Below, piece by piece: positions 1-12,209 of a stretch of DNA of 64,000 nt. Both the position numbers and the translations under genes were made by a program. Every line of letters starts with the position of its first letter. Within the stretch, counting starts at the first letter, position 1. Under the pieces are notes generated by a model that did no database searches, was not told where the DNA came from, and saw only the letters and a list, made by a program, of their open reading frames with translations. Origin of the DNA: Favolaschia claudopus (taxonomy: Eukaryota; Basidiomycota; Agaricomycetes; Agaricales; Mycenaceae); assembly GCA_037176885.1 (NCBI GenBank), contig JAWWNJ010000153.1:372001-436000 (forward strand), given 5' to 3'.

Positions 1-2072
1 GAAGATGAGGGCTATGTTCCTAGAGGGTAATGTGAGTCAGTGAGCGATAGAGAGAAGAAGAAAGAAACGAAGGACTAACCAGGCGTGATACTCATGCGGC
101 GGCTGTCCCTCGCGGAGTCGTCTGCGGCGGAGGATGAAGACTGCGATAGCGGTGGCGAAGCTGAATACGTTGGCGGGGTAGCTTTGCAGATCGACCACTG
201 GCAGGGTAAGTAAATAAAAGGTATATCAGATTTGCCATAGTTAAATCACGATCGAACAAGACGCACGGAAGTTGAACGCATCTCCAGGAGGAGGCGCGAC
301 TATCACGATGACAGTCAAGAGCCACTTGAGTGCGACCGGCGCAAAGGGCGTCCCGAACGGCCGCGTCGAGACCCAGAACGCGGGGTACGGAAGGATACCT
401 TGGCGAGCGATTTCACGGATAACGCGGGATTGGCCCTCTAAGTTATCGATAACAACGTTCATTGATTCAGTGAATGATATGAGCCAAAATAAGAAGCACA
501 TACGGAGCACAGCCATGAGATTCCCGAAAGCACTGAGCGAAACAAGTGCAGGTAGGACGCGAGCGCCGGCATGCTGGCCGAATACGTTCGTGAAGAACAG
601 TCCAGCGACGAGTGTGCCGGATTTTTTGATCGTTTCTCCCGGGACGGCGGCGAAGTATGCGACATTTGCGAGCTGTGGATATAGAATCATATTCATATCA
701 GTTTCCCATTTCTGCACCGATAACCATTGTAGAAACGCAGAAACGCACCACGTAAAGCACCGACACCACCCCCAACGAAAGATTCGACGCCGACCGAATC
801 GTCTTCCCCGCATTCCCCCCAATCTCATTAATTACATTGATGCCATTCGTGTATCCCTGGAACGCGTAGTTCACTTTGACTAGGGCGTTGGCGATGTCGT
901 TCCCGGATTTCGTGGACCCGGCGAAGGAGTTGTGGAAGTTGATGTGTGGGTCGGGGACGCGTGTTTTGCCGCTGAGGACGACGAAGCCGGTGATGGCGAT
1001 GAAGACGAGGGTGATGGTTTTGAGGAAGCCGACGAGGTTGACGAGCTATCGAAGTGATTAGTATATGAACCGAGAAGGGGGACGGAGGGAGAGGGGGGCG
1101 AGACTCACTCGTAAAGACCACTTCGTGGAGGCGAGAACGAAGGACGCCGCCACGGTGTAGCACGCAATCGCCACGCCGCGGGTGAGCCACTCGGTAGGGC
1201 TGTGATTAAAGCGCATTCAATACAGGGGATCAATATAAACTGAAGAATAGACAGGACCTATCATTCCCCGCAGAAAACAGCAAGTAGTTGGCGCACACAA
1301 TAGAGTTCGCGGCGGAGAATTCGAGGATGACGGTGATAGCGGCGAAAGCTTCAGATGAGATATGTCAGCACTGATTCTACAGAAGACAAAGAGGAGGAGG
1401 ATGCGTACCAGCGGGGAAGAAGTACTTCGGTTTGCGATAAGCTTGTTCGAGATACACTACCTGGTGGCCGCGAGTATGAGCTATCATCCGTTGAGAGCGG
1501 TCCTCTAAAGACGATCGCACCTCTGCCCCGGCCCGATGAGGGAACATTGACGCCAGCTCAAGATATAGAGCCAAGCCCGCGTAGGCGATGATCATGCCAA
1601 TCTTGCATCCTCGAGGTTAGATGATTGAGAAAGAGAAATGAAGGATTGAACGAGACGTACGAGCCAAAACATCATGACCAAGCCTGGGCTTCCCAATCCT
1701 CTAAGCAAACTTCCCGGGGTAGAGAATACCTAAGGAAGTCGACGAATGAATGAGATGAAAACATAGATCAAGGACATATACACACCCCAGTCCCGATCAT
1801 GTTGTTGCTAAGTAGCGCTCCCAATTAGCCACAGCTCCCAGCGGGAAAAAAAGAGATTCGACGCACATGTTAAGAAAAACAACACTCAGGTACCCAACGT
1901 TTGTGCCTAAGGCGGACACGGTTTCAGTCGGCGCACCGCCGGGATTGGAGGCGACGCGGTCGAGGGTGACTTTGCTGGCGACATCGATGCCGTCTTTTTC
2001 TGGGGTATATTTCTCGTCGGAGTTCACCGATTCGGCGGGAGGGACCGCAGTGGATTTGTCTTCTGAGGACAT
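1..2072 (-). CDS. MUP1-type high-affinity methionine permease, copy 1 (3' end beyond window)
   Basis: Amino-acid permease of the APC superfamily, closest in motif content to fungal MUP1, which takes up methionine (and cysteine) at the plasma membrane. The start is at 2072: a hydrophilic N-terminus (PPAESVNSDEKYTPEKD) leads into SALGTNVGYLSVVFLNMC, the first membrane segment. Later exons carry AGLALYLELASMFPHRAG and VYLEQAYRKPKYFFPAG, the conserved MUP1 block, and a membrane stretch around QLANVAYFAAVPGETIKKSG. About ten short introns interrupt it. It is a tandem paralogue of the gene at 3225-5530 with near-identical exon borders. The last exon lies left of position 1. The exons I read are open, so it looks functional. 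Family assignment is strong; substrate is inferred from the family. Confidence 0.85.
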
Positions 2073-2162
2073 GGTGAGCGGAGAGGGGAGGAGGAGGAGG
2101 AAGGGGGAGAGGGAGGTGGCGAGAGCAGAGGCAAAGCAGCTGAAACACCGAGACCCATGTGC

Positions 2163-2169
2163 TTTTATA
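2163..2169 (-). promoter_or_regulatory. TATA box of methionine permease copy 1
   Basis: TATAAAA on the minus strand, about 91 bp upstream of the ATG at 2072. The surrounding CCATGTGCTTTTATA on the plus strand is matched by CCATGTGCTCTTATA upstream of copy 2, so the core promoter was part of the duplication. Confidence 0.55.
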
Positions 2170-2394
2170 CTTTGGAGTTACGCGAGTGGTGTGGGGGATA
2201 AGGCGTGAATTTGATGGGAAGTCGCGTCAATTGGCGACATAAGATTCTCGGGGGAGGGATACAGAACAAGTCCTAAGAATCGAAGTCTAGCGTCCTGGAA
2301 CGTAGAAGAGGGACAAGCGCTGAGTTTCTCGTTATGTTAAATGGCGAGGGAATAAACGAGGACTGCGGCTTTCTCAGCGTTTGTGTTCGGCGAA

Positions 2395-2413
2395 GATGGC
2401 GCAATCGCGCGTC
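2395..2413. promoter_or_regulatory. 19-bp upstream element shared by both methionine permease promoters
   Basis: GATGGCGCAATCGCGCGTC occurs here and, identically, at 5849-5867. It lies 323 bp and about 307-319 bp upstream of the two permease starts, in otherwise diverged sequence. Its ATGGCGCAAT core fits 9 of 10 positions of ATGRYRYCAT, the site of the ascomycete bZIP sulfur regulators CYS3/MetR. A sulfur-control role is inference from that match and from the permease family. Confidence 0.45.
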
Positions 2414-3224
2414 TGAATGATTCAATGCGACCGAAACAAAAAGTGCCTGCGGATCATCATCCATAGAGACTTGGCCAACTTAAGTGATTGTTTGGCAGGG
2501 GAGCCGAAGTCGCGTAAAAGACGTCCGAATGGCAGCTGGGTTTCATGCGGGTCGGTCCGAAACAAGAGAAGTTGGAGAACAGACGTTGCAGGAGCTGAAA
2601 CGGTGAGAATGGAGTCAGCAGCTCCTGTTAATCTGTCCTTTGGACTGGGTAACTGCACTGTAAACAGTACTTACCTCGCACCCGGCACTGCGCTCTTGAA
2701 AATTTAATTGCATCCGAAGTTGCATCCCGAGTCGTGCGCGCTGGTATAGATCGGCGGAGCAGCCTAAAGCATTGTTTATACGATCATGAGTCGAGATTCG
2801 GGAAGCATGCCCCATAAACGAGTAAACGGAGCGAGTATGGAGACTTTGTCTTGAAGGTTGGTGGGTGTTTGAGACAAATGGCGAAGCACTGCCACACGGA
2901 AGACACCGAGATTGACTGATTGTTGATGGCTTATGATCGGAGTGTTTTTGTTCCGTGACGCATCTGTAAATTGAATCGCACTATGGAAGGAAGACCATAG
3001 GGCTGAAAAAAATCGGTAGCAAAAGGATATCACCTCGGCCCGAGAAGAAGGATAGGGAAACGACGCTCACGCGCAGGGAGCTGTTTTTGAGTCCATGGTT
3101 ATTGGTTACTAGTCGGAAAACAAAAGAAATTGAGGAAAATGGGACTCACGAGAATACCCCTCGGTCCCTCACAAGTAGCCCCAGAACATCCAGCAAGTTT
3201 TTGATTTCTTACAATTACATTTTC

Positions 3225-5530
3225 CTACTCATACACTTTCACAAGCTTATTAAACGCCGACCCATCCTCCAACACCACCGTCTCCTCAACCAACCTATAC
3301 TTCCGCCATTTCGGAATGAACACAATCCAAAGCGCCCAATACAGGAACGCGATGACGATGAAGCCGAGTCCCACCGCGCAGTAGGTGGCGTACCAGAAGC
3401 TGACGTCGCCGCCTGTTGCACCGCCCGCGGGTGGGTACCAGGGCATGATGAGGAGGAAGAGGTTCACGAGGGCGGCGAAGACGAGGGCGATGTTCCTTTT
3501 TGATGTGTATTAGCAAAAGGGTGAGTAAAGCGTGTCATTGAGACCAACCAGGCATGATACTCGTGCGGCGGCTGCCCCTCGCGTAACCTCCTACGGCGGA
3601 GAACGAATACAGCGATGGCGGTGGCGAAGCTGAATACGTTTGCGGGGTAGCTCTGCAAATCCACCACTACAATAAAACAATGGGCCAGAGTAAGTTATAA
3701 TGAGATTCGGGGTTAATATCGCCAAACGCACGGAAATTGAACGCATCCCCAGGCGGAGGCGCCACAATTACAATGATAGTCAACAGCCACTTGAGTCCTA
3801 CTGGCGCGAGAGGTGTGCCAAACGGGCGTGTTGAGACCCAGAAGGCGGGGTACGGGAAGATGCCTTGGCGCGCGACCTCGCGGATGACACGGGATTGGCC
3901 GTCTAGAAAGGGATTGGGATGAGGGTTCGAGAATTAGTTATATGTAGTTCCGGTGAGACGAGAGGGGGAGGGAAGGAAGGGAAGACGCACGTAGCACGGC
4001 CATGAGGTTGCCAAAGGCGCTGAGGGAAATGAGGGCGGGGAGGACGCGTGCGCCGGCGTGTTGGCCGAAGACATTCGTGAAGAAGAGTCCAGCGACGAGG
4101 GTGCCTGATTCTTTGATCGTGTCGCCCGGGACGGCGGCGAAGTACGCTACGTTCGCGAGCTGTCGAAAGGTAAAAAGTATATCAGCATTCTCCTCTCCCT
4201 CTATGGAACGCAATAACAAAAAATAAATATAGAATAAAAAAAAAACTCACCACATAAAGCACCGACACCACCCCCAACGACACCCCCGACGCCGACCTAA
4301 TCGTCCTCACCCTCTCCGCCGCACTCCCCCCAATCTCATTCATCATATTGATCCCATTATTGTACCCCTCGAACGCATAGTTCACTTTCACGAGGGCGTT
4401 GGCGATGTTGTTGCCGGAGGTGGTGGAGCCGGCGAAGGAATTGCGGAAGTTCGCGTGCGGGTCGGGGATGCGGGTGCGCCCGGAGAGGACGACGAAGCCG
4501 GTTATGGCGATGAAGATGAGGATGAGGGTTTTGAGGATGCCGACGAGGTTGACGAGCTGTGGGAGGTGGGGATGGATGAGGCATGAATGATGGGGAAAGA
4601 GGGTGCGTGCTCACACGTAAAGACCACTTTGTAGATACGAGGACGAAGGAGGCGGCGACGGTGTAGCAGGCGATTGCTACGCCGCGGGTGAGCCATTCTG
4701 TTGGGCTGCACGACACCTCCTCGGTCAACAATCAGATGATTCAAGCAGATAACGCACTTCTCATTCCCCGCCGAAAACAACAGGTAGTTGGCGCATACGA
4801 TGGCATTCGCAGCGGAGAATTCCAGAGTGACGGTGGTAGCCGCAAAGGCTTCACAGCGGGAAATCAGACATGAGAAGAAGAGAGAAATGCGCAGTGAGTC
4901 AAACATACCAGCAGGGAAGAAGTATTTCGGTTTGCGGTAAGCCTGTTCGAGGTAGACCACCTGCGCGCCGGCTCGGTGCGGGAACATTGATGCGAGCTCG
5001 AGGTAGAGAGATAGTCCGGCATAGGCGATTATCATACCGATCTTCGAATCGCTGTCATTCTGCGCGAAGGAAACAGAGAAACGATGAAGTCACGTACGAG
5101 CCAGAACATCATCACCAGCCCCGGGCTTCCTAACCCTCTCAGTAAACTTCCTGGCGTCGAAAAGACCTGAAAATTGTATATCAGCAAAGCAGAACTACGC
5201 GGAAGAGGAATATAAGTGTACCCCCGTTCCAATCATATAGTTTCTGCATATAGGATACGAGGGTTCATAGTGAGCTTGAAAACTGAGAGAGAGAGGAAAG
5301 GGCGATACGCACATATTGAGAAACACCACACTGACATACCCCACCTGCTTCCCTAACGCCGAAACCTTCTCCGTAGGGGCCCCGCCTGGATTTGAGGGCA
5401 CGCGCTCGAGGCTAACATCGACTTGGTTTGTCGTCTCCACGGCCGCGTCTTTTTCGGGGGCGTATTTTTCGTCAGAGTCGGAGTCGCGGTGGAGGGATTC
5501 GGCGGGGGGAACGCCTGGAGAGGAGGACAT
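3225..5530 (-). CDS. MUP1-type high-affinity methionine permease, copy 2
   Basis: Complete tandem paralogue of the gene to its left, predicted to import methionine at the plasma membrane. I place the start at 5530 because MSSSPGVPPAES aligns with the start of copy 1; an in-frame ATG lies at 5542. Conserved blocks in order are SALGKQVGYVSVVFLNMC, AGLSLYLELASMFPHRAG, VYLEQAYRKPKYFFPAG, QLANVAYFAAVPGDTIKESG, HAGARVLPALISLSAFGN, and a last exon ending in KWRKYRLVEETVVLEDG before the stop at 3225. About ten short introns are present. Protein identity to copy 1 is very high in membrane segments and lower in the cytosolic N-terminus, the usual pattern after gene duplication. Some internal exon borders remain approximate. 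Confidence 0.87.
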
Positions 5531-5605
5531 GGCGGATTCCAATCGTGACTCGTGAGTGGGTCGTGCAGAGGGGAGCGGGAGCGGGAGAGGCGAGATCCAT
5601 GTGCT

Positions 5606-5611
5606 CTTATA
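5606..5611 (-). promoter_or_regulatory. TATA-like box of methionine permease copy 2
   Basis: TATAAG on the minus strand, about 76 bp upstream of the start at 5530, at the position homologous to the TATAAAA of copy 1. Confidence 0.45.
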
Positions 5612-5848
5612 GGTGGGAGAAGTGTGGAGGATAAGATGCGAAGGTGATGGAGAAGTCGCGTACGTAAATGTCTTGGGAAGTTTCGAGGTGAGAATCTGTG
5701 GTGGATGGAAGACGACAAGAATAGACGACGGGCGATCCCGAAGTCGGGAATCGAGATTGAGATGGAGATGCTATTTACCTTCGAGGGTCCTTGTAGGTTC
5801 GAGTGGGAGTGGTTGCTTCCGTGTGCCTGTTTCGTTTGCAAGTCTTCG

Positions 5849-5867
5849 GATGGCGCAATCGCGCGTC
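5849..5867. promoter_or_regulatory. Second copy of the 19-bp permease upstream element
   Basis: Identical to 2395-2413. Sequence just outside the 19 bp has diverged (TGAATGA against GAAATGA on the right), which suggests selection on the core rather than a very recent copy. Confidence 0.45.
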
Positions 5868-7177
5868 GAAATGACTACATTCGCTTGAGTCCATTGAGCT
5901 TCTCCGGATCATCGCCAGAGATATGATATGCGAAGATATGCGAGCGCGAAAAGATGTTTGTCGAGCAGTCAAACAGTGCACAGATCCAGAGGGACGTCGT
6001 CGTTCAGGGCGACGATGCAGTACGCGACCCAGAATTAGGATGCTTTGATTACTTCGGGGCTCAACATTTAACTTGAAAGAACTGCACCGAGCGGCACAGC
6101 GACTGTGGATTCGACAAAAGAGATGGACTTGGCGTTGGAGAATCTCTCGCGCTGCCAGTGGCTTCGAAAGTTCGTCCGAAGTGAGCAAGAATTGAGTCTT
6201 ATCGGCCATGTGGAAGATAACAGAACTTCAGAGCAGCCATAGCATAGGTTTCGCGGCTTAAACAAAACCCGTCGATTGAGTACAGCGACCGGGGGACTGC
6301 GAGAAGGAGTTCTCCGATTTCCGTCATGCATGATGGATGTTTGAGAGAAGAGGGAAAGCACTGCCACACCGGGAAAGCCAGCGATCAAGGAGATCAAAGG
6401 ACTTTGATCGCCGGGCTGTCGGATTGACGGTCTTTTCAACTTTCTTGCTGTTGAGTTGCTGAATTCGAATGCTGAGGGGCGCCGGCCAAGTCATTAGAAG
6501 TCTATCTTAGGCGCATTACGAATTTTTGAAGCTCAACCTTCACAAAGCGAACCATTGACACAAAGTTCGAAAGGAGTTTGCAGGTTTTTTTTCTTTTTTG
6601 TCGAGTTCGACCGGTATCGTTTTTGTTTTATTTAAGACTACACTGACTTGTTGGTATAAATAGTCGGAGTACAGTACATACGATGTGGATCAACAGAAGC
6701 TGACCTGGATCGCTCAGATCGATGTCGTTCGACTTTCTTTCTTCCTCGTGAGCAAGTTCTCGGCGCTCGCAGGCTCTGTCTGCCCGACAGACGGATAAAT
6801 GACTTAGTATAATACTACTGCTAACTTACCATCTGCATGCTAGAGGGCTACTGCAACTGGGTATTACGCTGCTCATATGCATGATCATATCAGCGATGCC
6901 TGAATCGATGTTGGGTTCAATTCCCTGCGGCAGTTTGGAGGGTTGACAGGCACGTAACACTTTTCTTTCTCTCTTTTTCTTTCTGCCTTCTTTTTTATTG
7001 CCGTGTTTGAATATTCTATTCTGCATCTCACCCTCTTCCAGCCAATGTTCCTTGCCTATTTACTCAAGTTTACTTCACCCGGTGTCGGCCGACGGAGCAT
7101 AACCCCGACCGAGTCACACGTCACACCTATTCCTCTCTCTTCTTACCCTCATCATCTTTCCTTCGACGTTCCTTACA

Positions 7178-9569
7178 ATGCGACTACGATACTCTCTCCT
7201 CCTCCTCATCCGCTGCGCCCTCGCCTCTCCCCTCCTCTCCGGCGTCAAAAGCCACCTCCAACTCACCCTCTTCGAAGCCCAAGCCAGCGCAGGCAAGAGT
7301 CACACCCACCCAGAACGCTGGTCCCCCGAATTCTGGGAGAAAATCATCATCAGCGGCGTCTTCGTCCTCCTCGGTGGTGTATTCGCTGGGTGCGTCCACT
7401 CTCCTCACCCCAACGGACGGGTTTTGTTGTGCTCCGACCGACTGCGCGCTTACCTCCGTGGGCGCGGGTTTCAGGTTAACTCTGGGTCTGATGGGGCTGG
7501 ACGAATTGCATTTACGCGTACTTGCGATGGCGTCGGACGATGAGACGGAGAAGAAGAACGCCAAGAAAGGTGCGTGGGCGGTTTTCTCGATGTGGTGAAC
7601 GAGAGCTTACTATGATTTTGCCAGTGCTGAAACTGCTACAGAAGGGCCGGCATTGGGTGCTCGTCGTGCGTTTGCTTTCTGTCATCACCATCCTTCAATC
7701 GGCCCATTCGCTCTCAATCCAGGTTCTCCTCCTTGGCAACGTCATCGTCAACGAGAGTTTACCTATATTCCTCGACAGCGCCGTGCGTTTCATAACTATC
7801 CTCTCTGGCTCACTAACTTCCTATCTCATTCTTCACAATTTGCAGATCGGCGGCGGCATTGCCGCAGTCGCCATCTCCACCACCGCAATCGGTCAGTCCG
7901 CCAAGCTACCGCAATATCCACGCTAACATGGTCTCATTTTTTTTCCTTTTTGAAGTCATCTTCGGGTATGTTCAAGCGCACCACAATTCACAAAGAGCAT
8001 TCAACTCATCTTTCTTCATTGCCGCCTTGTTTTCACAGCGAGTGAGTCACAATTCTTGCTCCGCTGTTGTTTCTCTGGGTATCTTGGCGCGAGCTTCGGC
8101 CTCTCGCAAAATTCACTCTGTCTCTTCTGCCGTTCTTGGCTTCGCCGCTTCGGCTCTCTCAGCATTCGACTTCCTTGGCGAACGCGCGAAAACTCCGTTG
8201 ATTCTTTAGACTTCATGCTTCGTACTTCCATCACGCAAATACTCACTCATCCATCCACAGAATAATCCCGCAAGCCCTCTCCGTCCGCTACGGCCTCTCC
8301 ATCGGCGCCGCATGCGCCCCGCTCGTCCTCGCCATGATGTACATTTTTGCTCCCATCGCGTACCCCATCGCCAAACTCCTTGATGCGGTGTTGGGGATTG
8401 GGGAGAGTCATACGTATAAGAAGGTACGTACTGCAATAAAAAACCGTCAAATCGAATCCAACGAACGTTGTTCGATCATAGGCCGAACTGAAATCATTCC
8501 TCCAATTCCACCGCCATGGCGAGGAGCCGCTAAGGGACGATGAGATTGGTATTTTGAATGGCGTGTTGGAGTTGAATACGAAACATGTGGAGGAGATTAT
8601 GACGCCTATGCGGGTGCGTGCTTGCCTCCTTCCTTTCCTGTCTCTCTCTCCAATTGATCACCCCTTTTCGCTTTGATACCTCATAGGATGTCGTCACCCT
8701 CTCCGCCTCCGCCACCCTCGACTCCAAGCTCGTCGAAACCATCCTCCTCTCCGGCTACTCCCGCTTCCCCGTGCACGAGCCCGGCAACCCCGACTCCTTC
8801 GTCGGGCTCCTGCTCATCAAGAAACTGATCAAGTACGATCCTGCGCAGGAGTGGCCTGTGGGGCGGCTGGCGCTGAGCATTTTGCCTGAGGCACCGCCGA
8901 GTATCAATTGTTTCCAGGCGTTGGATTATTTGTGAGTCGTACCTCCCTTTGTCGAATTGTTTCTTTTGCGGCGACTGATCAATTTGTGTGTGTTTCAGCC
9001 AAACAGGACGCGCGCATCTCTTGCTTATCAGTCGAACGCCGGGGAAACCCGGGGGTGCGATTGGGGTTGTTACGCTCGAAGGTGCGCATGCGCTCGTTCT
9101 CCTTGCTTCGCTTGCATCCTTCATTTACGCATCACAGACATAATCGAGGAGATCCTTGCCGAAGAGATCGTCGATGAGACAGACCGGTACGAAGATAATG
9201 TGACGAAGCAGCAGGCGAAGAGGTTGACGAACGCTGCTGTTATGCGGGGGTACGTGTCTGTCCCTCCATCCTTCCCCGATCTTTCCTAGTGCTCTCTCAT
9301 TCATCCACTCCTTTCCCTCCCACTGACTCTTTCTTTCTTTCATCGCCCACAGAATCGTCGAACGCCGCCAACGCGGCACCTCCCTCTCCAGATCCGCCGG
9401 CGAGCTCACCCCCATCTCCACCCCTCCTTCGGGCGATGGGAATATTGGGGAGCGGACGTCGTTGATACGCGATGCATCGTCGAATGCGAGTACGGCGACG
9501 CCGAGTCGGGCGTCGAGTGTTGTGGGGCGGGGGAGGGGAGGCTATGGGAGTACGGCGCAGTCGTCGTGA
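7178..9569 (+). CDS. CNNM/Mam3-type membrane protein (DUF21 plus CBS pair)
   Basis: Member of the ancient conserved domain (CNNM) family; yeast MAM3 is the fungal relative, a vacuolar membrane protein linked to metal homeostasis. The start at 7178 gives a hydrophobic signal or anchor ([17 protein letters not shown]). Separate exons then encode the DUF21 core: [66 protein letters not shown] and [20 protein letters not shown]. The CBS pair follows, with [39 protein letters not shown] and [20 protein letters not shown]. The C-terminus is Ser/Thr-rich ([18 protein letters not shown]), stop at 9567-9569. There are ten or so exons, one of only about 10 bp near 7957. Family is certain; the transported ion, if any, is not. 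Confidence 0.9.
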
Positions 9570-10132
9570 GGCGTTGCGGTCGAGTCCACATAACGGGGTG
9601 CCGAGTCGGCGAGGGGAAGAGAGACGGACACATTGTTTGAATTAAGATCACCGTCGTTCATTCATTCTTACTCGACTTTTCCATACTGTAAAGCTCTATT
9701 TATTGCAGCTTTGTTTTGTGCTTTGTCGAGTCGTAAGTTGATTGTCTAGTTTGTTTTTGTATTCTAGTAGTATTCGATAATGCCAGCCCAGCTCATTAGG
9801 TTCGATGTGAACCTCACCTTCTCTGTATTATCGTTTATTGGCTATCACCGGTTCGTCACAGGACTTTCAAGGTCTAGTTCTACCGGGCAGACTCGGAAAG
9901 GTGTATTAGTAGTGTTAAATGTAAATGCGTGGGATAATTCGGAGAAGTAGCCGTGCTAGCAATGAGCAATATCAACTTTGATGTTGAACTTTGCGCATAG
10001 TCGCCGGCATCCTTCATCACCTTTTGGGTGGCATCTATTCCGCAAGAGCTCAGCTTCATACTTATACCTATGTGGTACTTAAGCCGAAAGAGAGAGCATG
10101 GACGATGTCTATTCAAGTAATATTACACGGTT
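9570..10132. other. Convergent 3' flanks
   Basis: AT-rich sequence between the stops of the plus-strand CNNM gene and the minus-strand pseudokinase-like gene. Probably both 3' UTRs; no gene seen. Confidence 0.6.
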
Positions 10133-12209
10133 TTATGTAGGGAATAAAACAAGCCCCCAGAACGCGAGACACAGAAGTATGATGCTGCACCTGGTGATGG
10201 TCAAAAGGTTACTGATTTCACCGTCAATTGTCGCCAATGGATACCCAAGTGATGCAGATAGCCCCGTAGTTGCAATATCTGCACCAAGGATGGAACCAAA
10301 ATCCTCCATCACCTGGCGGTCTTCTTCCCTCCACGTTGTCGTGCCGAGGTAAGTTTTGACCGTGATCTCGGGTAGTCCCAGCTGTTCTATCTCTGACCGC
10401 GACAAAGGCATGCTACCATCCGGTGTAAGTGACCAATGAAATCCGATTTGGGACAGGTTGACAGATGGAACATCATGCTCGTGAGCAGCGGTCGGATTGG
10501 CGACGAAAAGGAAGATATCATCCTCAGGACGTAAATATTCCTTATTCCAGTTAGATTTGCTCATTTCCATTGTCAATCTAAGATGCGTCACAAGAGCTGA
10601 AAGAACCGCGGAATTAATTTCATTCTCTAAGTTCAACAATTTGATTACCTGTGTTTTCAATAGACAAGTTTCGTTTCGACTAGAAAAGATATTGTTCAAG
10701 CCATCGCTCGCTGTAAATATGGACAAAATGAGACGCACGTGCTGAGAGGATTGGAGGATATGACTCAGTTGAATGAAACATGCTGCTGATATTGTTTCCA
10801 TATCCTCAACTCGCAAAAACCAGTCAAACAAGGGGCGTGTTTCCCATTCATTTAGTTCAATTTCGTGCAAAGCACGGAGAGAGATTCTGCAAAACGAAGC
10901 ATCGTACCCTCAGCTTGTGGTTGAGTTACAGGACGTACCGCGTGTAGTGACCTAACTGACATGACTCTAAACTGGATTTTGCCCCTCGAAGTATCCAATA
11001 CTGATCCTGATGAGCAATGTTCGTCCTGGTCGGAAATACCGCGACTTTTTCAACCAGTTGTGGTAGTTTCCCGTTTGTTTGGTCAAGCGCATAAACAGCA
11101 CCTAAATAAAGTGTTTGTGGGATCCCAGAAATGCAACGAAAATCAGATCGATCGGGGAGCATTGCCAGTAGATCATGTATGGTCAATCTCCGCAACATTT
11201 CCTGGTCTCCACAGCCGTGCCCCGGAACAACAGACTGGAAATATTCAAGCCATTGAGGATCTTGGGATCTCAGATCTTTGTACCATGGCACCTGGTCCCC
11301 AGGCTCGACAAGAAGGCTGCCCGAGGAGACGCGGAACCACTCGCTGTTAGGCTCATTGAGCCAGCCAATGTCCATGGAGTAATTCCGGAAGCTCTGCAGA
11401 GAGATGTATCAGGACAAAGAGTGTACTGCTGAAGCCTGCTGAAGCAAGCGGCACCTGAAGTTGCATCCCCTGAATTCAAGTGAGCAGATGACATAAGGTC
11501 AAGGACAGAAAAGTAGACCTCACATGACTTACCAAGACATACAATGTATACAAACGGCTGAGATGTGTTGGGAGCTTCTGAACAGCATCCTCCACTGGAA
11601 TCAGTTCTATAGAAAAATATCAGAATAAGTTCAATACTTGGGAATTATAAAGCCAACCATCATGGAAAATCAACCCATTCATTGACCGGGAGCTTGTTAT
11701 ACCATATAACTGGAACAAAAAAGGATGGCTAATGCTCCCCGTTTCCAATGGAAATCCCACCTGAATGGATTGCTTACCGCTGATGATTCTCTTCTACCTC
11801 TGATCTCCACTGCACAATATTAGTAAATAGCTAGAGCACATACTTAACAATGCACATACTTGCGCAAAGTCCGGGTCTGTGCAGGCCATGACTGTAAATG
11901 TATCTTGACTTCCCGCAATTTTTGCATGATATATTTTTCGTTTTCCTCTCAAAACCCGTGTGCGGTAAACACTGCTACCATGTCGTTGAACTGCAACAGT
12001 CTGGAAAACATGATCCTCTCGAATGAATCTGAGGACATGAAGATCGCCAACTCGTATCTGTCGATAATCTATGTCTTCCTCAGGTATGGTCTACATTGAA
12101 TTCACAGAGAAATTGAGGACATACCCTTATCTTCCTTTGCAGAGCCTGCACTGCTAGTCAAATACAGCCCGTTACCCTGGATTGTGAAGTCGCTGCAGTT
12201 CACAAACAT
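10133..12209 (-). CDS. Agaricomycete pseudokinase-like protein with FTIxGxG N-terminus and hydrophobic C-terminus
   Basis: I recognise this as a basidiomycete-expanded uncharacterised family. The start at 12209 gives MFVNCSDFTIQGNGLYLTSS, a short motif common at the N-termini of agaricomycete signalling-type proteins. Exon 1 ends at 12127 and exon 2 starts at 12074. Next come DIDYRQIRVGDLHVLRFI and KRKIYHAKIAGSQDTFTVMA, resembling a kinase N-lobe, then an alpha-C-like WRSEVEENHQR and HPFLFQLYGITSSRSMNG, resembling beta-4/hinge. I see no HRD or DFG motif, so catalysis is unlikely. A long conserved C-terminal part follows (LTIHDLLAMLPDRSDFRCIS, LYLGAVYALDQTNGKLPQLV, LNEWETRPLFDWFLRVEDME). It ends in IILLCLAFWGLVLFPT, a likely membrane segment. 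Middle exon borders (11.4-12.1 kb) are approximate. Function unknown. Confidence 0.7.

Larger units (their letters stand above)
2073..3224. other. Spacer between the tandem permease genes
   Basis: This is the promoter side of copy 1 and the 3' flank of copy 2. Besides the TATA box and the 19-bp element it holds AAGCACTGCCACAC at 2884-2897, also found at 6356-6369, about 813 bp upstream of the start in each copy. No open reading frame with family features was seen. Confidence 0.6.
5531..7177. other. Intergenic, divergent promoters of the permease and the CNNM gene
   Basis: No supported gene. It contains the permease promoter elements, the second AAGCACTGCCACAC block (6356-6369) inside a longer similarity to about 2870-2900, and pyrimidine-rich sequence near 6960-7000 and 7130-7177 that probably precedes the CNNM start. 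Confidence 0.55.

Noticed and set aside
241..883. Overlapping long frames on the plus strand (272-883) opposite the permease
   Set aside because: The minus strand carries the permease exons with family motifs; the plus frame is an antisense shadow.
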